A stretch of DNA of 64,000 nucleotides from Amorphophallus konjac (lineage: Eukaryota; Streptophyta; Magnoliopsida; Alismatales; Araceae), in assembly GCA_022559845.1 (NCBI GenBank), contig CM040126.1, positions 49,780,458 to 49,844,457 of the forward strand, written 5' to 3'. A model generated the notes under the pieces. The model saw nothing but the letters and a program-made list of their open reading frames with translations. It was not told the DNA's origin and made no database searches. A program made the translations under genes and the position numbers. Below, piece after piece: positions 59,056 through 64,000 of this stretch; position 1 is the first letter of the stretch, and each line of letters begins with the position of its first letter.

Positions 59056-62000
59056 TATTTCACGCAAAAAAAATGCGGACACGTTGATGATGGATTAAAA
59101 AATTTGGGCAGTTATCATCAGCATGTTTCTTTGCATTTGTTTATTTCATGTTTAGGTTTATCATATGATTTAGGGTTCGTGTGCTGGACCTTTCCCCATC
59201 AATTGTGATTGGCGTTTATTTACTGTCAAAGAATACCTTTTGCCTCTATCTATTGTGATATTAATGATCTTGATAATCGCCTATTACGGGCACATACTCT
59301 TGCTAGAAAATTTGAGTACTTTTCATTCTTTGGAGATATGTAATTTGGATTACAATCGGTCTTTCAAGACCTTTACATTTAATTCCGATCATGTAATCGG
59401 GTCTTCGGGTTTACATCCGGTCTCAATCAAACCCTTTGAATTTGCTTCAATTTGCAGCTAGACCTTTGGATTTGCCTCTATCCATAATCGGACAATTGAA
59501 TTTGAATTTCATCATGATCGGACTGTTGAATTTGAATTTCATCATGATCAGACTGTTGAATTTGCTTCTGTCCCTGATCGAATCTACTTCCGATCACAAT
59601 CTGACCATCAGATTTGTTCCTAGTCAAAATATGACCATTGAATCTGCTTTGGATCAAGATCTAACCGTTGATTTCAAATTTCATCACGATCGGCCCATTA
59701 TATCACCGACATGATCACTATCGGACCGTCAGAGTTGCTTTCTGGTTATGATCACTCTTTTGACCGTGATCGGACCTTTAATTTAACTTGATGTCCATTA
59801 AGGACATTTTTGCACAAAGCGGAGGTATATTTGTAATTTTCCATCCATCATGATATTTCTATAGTTTCTGACCCTTTTTGAGTATTTCTATGGCTTCTGA
59901 CTCTTCCAGGATATTTTTGTAATTTTTGACCCTTCCTGAGTAGTCTATAATTTCAGATCCTTTTAGGTATGTTGGCAATTTCTTGACATCTTAGAGCACT
60001 TCTGCTATTTCTTGACTTTTTAGGACATTTCTATCATTTCGCGACTTTTTGGGACATTTCTATCATTTCTTGACAATCTGGGGCATTTCTATCATTCTTT
60101 GACGGTCTCAGACGTTTCTGTCATTCCTTGACATTCTCATACATTTTTGTCATTCTTTGGCATTTCAGAGTTGATTTGCAATTTTTGGACCTTTCGAATC
60201 ACAAGGCACAAGCACAAGTCTTCATGCTTATATCTCTTTGGCTGCTTCTTTATGCTTGGTCTATGTTCATTTTCTTGACTTTATTTCCTAAAATATCGCT
60301 TAGGACTTAGGAATAATACACATAGGGGCATATATCCAATATATCCTCTTTCATGTATTTTGTTTTGTAGATCAAGGTTTGACAAACCGGTTCGGGACGG
60401 CCCGACCCGCCCGTCCCGGACCGTCCCAGTCACAGACCTGGACGACCGGTCTGTGGGACGCAACCGAGACGATATATATAATATATTTTATTTTATGACT
60501 AAACTTAATCGGTAGGTCGGTTGGTTTAAACCGCTTCAGTGTCATTGGAGCGTCCCGGGTTCGAATCTCAGAAGGCGTATCGAAATTTTAACTTTTTTTC
60601 ACTTTTCTTTAAACTATTAAATAGAAAAAATGTTAAAATTCGGTTGACACTAACGAGAATCGAACCCGGGCCGTCCGATTTATGGATAACACCGTATAAC
60701 CACTAACCTAAAGAATCATTTGTGAAATTTTATTTATAATCTTTATATTAAAGTCTTTATTTTGGACCGGTACAGAACGGTACAATACCATCCCGTCCTG
60801 TCCCAGGCCGTGACCGAGACGGCCGGGACGGTCGGGACGGCAAACCCTGTTGTAGATGTGCAGACCCAAGTACAAGAATAAGACCACTCCCACACTCAAG
60901 GATCCTTGGGCGCTTGATGTCTCTTTCCTTCATGCTTGATCCTTGGTGGACGCCTTCCGGGGTTTTTTTTACAATTTTCTCACATATAGGGGTGCTTTTG
61001 TAATTGTTCCACCATCAGGGGATATTTATGCAATTTCTCCACCGATCGGAGGTATTTCTACAATTTCTGACAGCAAAGGGGCTTCTATGCAGCTTCTTGA
61101 AGCTTTAGGGTATTTTTTGTAATTTTCCTGACCATCAGGACATTGCAATTTTGATCTTTTTAGGGTTTTTCTGTAATTTTCTACCAGCAGGGGTCTTTTG
61201 TAATTTTCCCTACAGCAAGAGATAATTATGTAATTTTCTAACCTTTCCTTCAAATACCCTGTGCAGGGGCATCTTTACAATTTTAGAACTTCAAAGAATA
61301 CCCTGTGCGAGGGTATCTTTGCAATTTTCAGATTGTCCACATGCATGCATGGATATGGACTGATACACAATTCTCAGATTTCTTCTAATCAAGCTGCACA
61401 TAGGTAGGGGCATATTTACAATTCTCAGATTTTGGTTCACATGGTACCCAGACAGGGGTATGTCTGTAATTCTCAGATTTTTGCTAATCACACTTGATCC
61501 CAGGACTGATATCTGATTTCTGGTTCCTTGGAAACAAATGTATAATTTTTCTTTTTCTCATAATTCCATAATGCACATAGGCATGAGTATTTGCACAATC
61601 TTTAATTTTTCTAATAACATAATGCAGAAGGATTTCTTTAAACTTCTAGAATGCACAGGGATACACAAGAACACCTTCCGCAATGCACCCTTGGATCTCC
61701 TTGCGCAGGCTTCTTCCCCTCTTGCTTGATGCTTTGTCGATGCTTCCTTCTTTCAATAAAAAAAGAGAAGTCTTCAGCCTCCTTGAACCTCCATTGGTAG
61801 GCCTCCTCCTTGTGCTCCTTGGTGGATGCTCGAATGAGGAATTATTTTCCTCCAATGGCCAAGGCCTCCCATTTATAGGAGTTGGAGGTGAGTTACCGGA
61901 GGGAGATGAAAAGGCTTTTGGACATTTTAGCCCCTTCGGATTTGAAAGGAGAAGGGGCATAACAAGAAAAGGGGGAAAGAGGATTAAATTTGGACATTTT

Positions 62001-62816
62001 AATCCCTCCGGGTTTGAAAGGAGGGGCATAAGAGGAAAAAGGAAAGATAGTAATTGAAAGAGAGAAGGGAACCGGAGAGGCTCCCTCCTAGTTTGGAAAC
62101 CCGGATGTACTCCCTCCGGGTCGCAGATTGAGAGAGAAAGAGAGGAGAGAAGAAAGAAGAGAGAGAAGGGAACGCGGAAGGGCTCCCTCCTGGTTTGGAA
62201 GGCCCGGAGGTGGTCCCTCTGGGTATTCCTTTCCCCCTTTTATCCTTCTTTTTTAATTTAATTTGAGAGAGAGAGAGAGAGGAAAAGGAGGAAACCCAGA
62301 GAGGTTCCCTCCAGGTTTGAGAACCTGGAGGTACTCCCTCAGGGTTTGCTGCCCCCCTTCTTTTTTTTTATTTGAGAGAGAGAGGAGAGAACCCGTAGGG
62401 GTTACCTCTGGGTTCTCATTTAATTTAATTTGAGAGCGAGAGAGAGAGGAAAAGGAGGAAACCCGGAGGGATTCCCTCTGGGTTTGAGAACCTGGAGGTA
62501 CTCCCTCAGGATTTGCTGCCCCCCCCTTCTTTTTTTTTATTTGAGAGAGAGGAGAGAACTCGTAGGGGGTACCTCCAGGTTTGAGAACCCAGAGTGGGTC
62601 CCTCCGGGTTTCTTCTTCCTTCTCATTTTTTATTTTAATTTTTGGGTGCAGCAATGATTCAACAGCGCTTAGCACTTTTCTCATAGTTTTTTTGCTCTTT
62701 AACACCTCCCCCTTCCTATGCCATACAGTGGCTACCTATGCAATCCAACAGCGCTCAGCGCCCTTGTTGAGCCAATTTGTTAACCCCTCAAAGTAGATAG
62801 GGGGAAAAGGCATCCA
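59056..62816 (-). repeat. E3 right (5') LTR (far end uncertain)
   Basis: Starts TATTTCACGC (TG changed to TA) where E2 has TGTTTACACGC. The ATTTAGGGTTCGTG and CCTTTCCCC blocks follow as in E2. U5 arrays of GGGGCATTTCTATCATTTCT-like units (59810-60180 and 60960-61500) are split by a hAT MITE. Minus-strand TATA (read TATAAAT) at 61871-61877. U3 array at about 62050-62640 with units like GAACCCGGAGAGGCTCCCTC. I could not fix the right boundary; the given end is an estimate. Confidence 0.65.
60373..60849. mobile_element. hAT-type MITE, family H4, with tRNA-like arms
   Basis: 477 bp. Left CAAGGTTTGACAAACCGG; right end read inward CAGGGTTTGCCGTCCCGA. Perfect 8-bp duplication TTGTAGAT (60365-60372 and 60850-60857). 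The outer arms reiterate CGGGACGG words. Two inner segments, on opposite strands (about 60510-60575 and 60650-60715), look like tRNA halves with a B-box-like GGTTCGAATCTC or GGTTCGATTCTC and an A-box-like GGTTAGTGGTTATACGG. Confidence 0.88.
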
Positions 62817-63240
62817 CAAGTGGTTAAATTCCACAATACATGTGAGTGAAATGGGTTAGGAAGGGAAAGTCATTGGTATAAAAATTCCCCACCTAGCACA
62901 AAATCACCAAACCACCGCACACGTGGGAAACGTCAATTTCCCTCTCCTCATGTGAAAAATGAACAATAGAGGGGCTATTTATAGGGGAAGCCAACCATTT
63001 TCAACCAATTTTTGGGGTTTAGGACTGGGTCCACCCCCTTTTGGGAGGTTTGCCCCGGGTCCACCTCCAAAAGGGGGGTTTTGCCCCGGGTCCACCCCCT
63101 TTTGGGCCCCGGGTCCACCCCCCACTTGGGGAGTTTGCCCCGGGTCAACCCCCTCCAAGGGGGTTTGCCCTAGTTCTAACCCCTAGGGGGGTTTTTCTGC
63201 CCCGGGTCCACCCTGTACACAGGATTAAAGGTTTTTTGAG
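62817..63240 (-). repeat. further LTR-like block with TATA and G/C-run units
   Basis: Minus-strand TATA (TATAAATA, 62976-62983) followed by 30-35 bp units such as TTTGCCCCGGGTCCACCCCC with alternating G-runs (63010-63215). Either the U3 of another LTR or an extension of E3's LTR. Confidence 0.55.
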
Positions 63241-63930
63241 TTGATTAAATCCTACCCTACTTAACTAAAATAGCTGCAACATCACAGCAAATGAGTTAGC
63301 AACCACAGCTAACAGAATTAGCAGCTAACAAAATGGTTGCAGCAGCAGCCTAGTTGTTAAAGCAGCAGCAGCAGCAACACAAGGGCTGCAGTAGCACCCA
63401 AGGGTGGCAGCAACAACTCAATGGCAGCAGTAGCAATACAAGACTAATAGCATCAGCTGCAACAACTAAGTTGGCAGTTGTGTGCAACAAAAGTTGCATT
63501 TCCCCAGAAGAAGCCTAGGTTGTCCTTGTATGGTTTACCAGACTCATGTTGATGTCACAATATGAAACCAGTAAGGCAACAACCATGACTCATGGTTATT
63601 GCATCCATTCTATGTGGTAGCCTGTATGTTGGACTGCCATCAAACTTGTCATCAACTATTTTGCTGAGACTTCTTGGTTCTAAATTCCATTGTGTAACTG
63701 TAAAGGATCCTGGTGCCAATGTGTTAGGAAATTGTCAGCCATGAGCTCAGAAACTGGGTTGATAAATTGGCCTTGTGTGTTGCTGAAAAGGCAGCATTAA
63801 GAAAGAGGTTGAAGAATAAACTCAAGTGGTATCTGCGGCTGATAATATTGCAGCAGTAACAACCCTACAACAACGAGAATAACGACAGCCCTTGGAAAAA
63901 GTTAATCAAATCTGGAGCAAAAGGGTTAGC
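63241..63930. other. GCA-rich interval without gene
   Basis: 63290-63470 is rich in CAGCAG/GCAACA words. The rest is unassigned. No domain or terminal repeat could be supported. Confidence 0.4.
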
Positions 63931-64000
63931 GGCAGCATGGGTCTACCCCCATATGGGGGGTTTGTCCCGGTTCTCATCCCCATATGGGGGGTTTGGACTG
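63931..64000. repeat. G/C-run units at the window edge
   Basis: CCCCATATGGGGGGTTTGTC and CCCCATATGGGGGGTTTGGA, the same style as 1-245 and the solo LTR U3. Probably the start of another LTR. Confidence 0.6.

Noticed and set aside
60510..60715. Genuine tRNA genes
   Set aside because: B-box and A-box resemblance exists, but a proper acceptor stem and anticodon arm were not seen and both copies lie in a MITE arm. Kept only as tRNA-like.

Overview
The window is nuclear DNA from a flowering plant and is almost entirely layered transposable elements. The evidence is tRNA-iMet primer sites of Ty1/copia elements, Ty3/gypsy polyproteins with two RNase H domains (Tat-lineage style), a plant LINE, several non-autonomous hAT elements, GT-AG introns and plant mobile domain (PMD) protein. 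Nothing bacterial, organellar or viral was seen. I cannot name the species.

Layout. 1-1.4 kb: G/C-run tandem repeats and unassigned sequence. 1.4-4.95 kb: a decayed LINE split by a CA-microsatellite/minisatellite insert. 4.96-16.75 kb: a Ty1/copia element bounded by ATATA duplications; its Gag zinc knuckle is split by a hAT MITE (6427-7062), and a truncated minus-strand Tat/gypsy element (E1, 9398-16618) lies inside it. 16.75-22 kb: the least repetitive part, with a few weak exon-like segments, a Mutator-type MITE, an inverted-repeat element and a 300-bp TRIM. 22-31.37 kb and 53.46-62.8 kb: two parts of an older minus-strand Tat element (E3) carrying long degenerate tandem arrays. It is interrupted by a solo LTR (25382-27919), MITEs, a 3.7-kb non-autonomous LTR element (53534-57222) and, in the middle, a young Tat element (E2, 31371-53456). 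62.8-64 kb: more LTR-like G/C-run repeats and GCA-rich sequence.

E2 is the most informative unit. On the minus strand it has 5' LTR, primer site, Gag with repeated zinc-finger modules, protease, RT, two RNase H domains and integrase, with few breaks. On the opposite strand, between pol and the 3' LTR, is a separate intron-bearing gene (33859-39051). It encodes a PMD-like region, a basic nuclear-targeting stretch, acidic linkers and a coiled coil, with a run of small GT-AG introns that are all phase 1. Because the introns are antisense to the element's genomic RNA they would survive retrotransposition. E1 retains the coiled-coil remnant of the same gene, and all three Tat elements keep a hairpin just after its end.

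Between pol and the antisense gene each Tat element carries two copies of a roughly 240-bp cassette flanking a family-specific tandem array. Each cassette is a chain of about three stem-loops with a nearly constant loop core (CCCTTTCGGGTTTTC) and stems that change in a compensatory way between copies. This points to a structured RNA in the 3' region of the element transcript, and I regard it as the strongest candidate for something undescribed.

At least seven hAT-type MITE insertions have perfect 8-bp target duplications. They belong to four families, each built from reiterations of one short self-complementary word.
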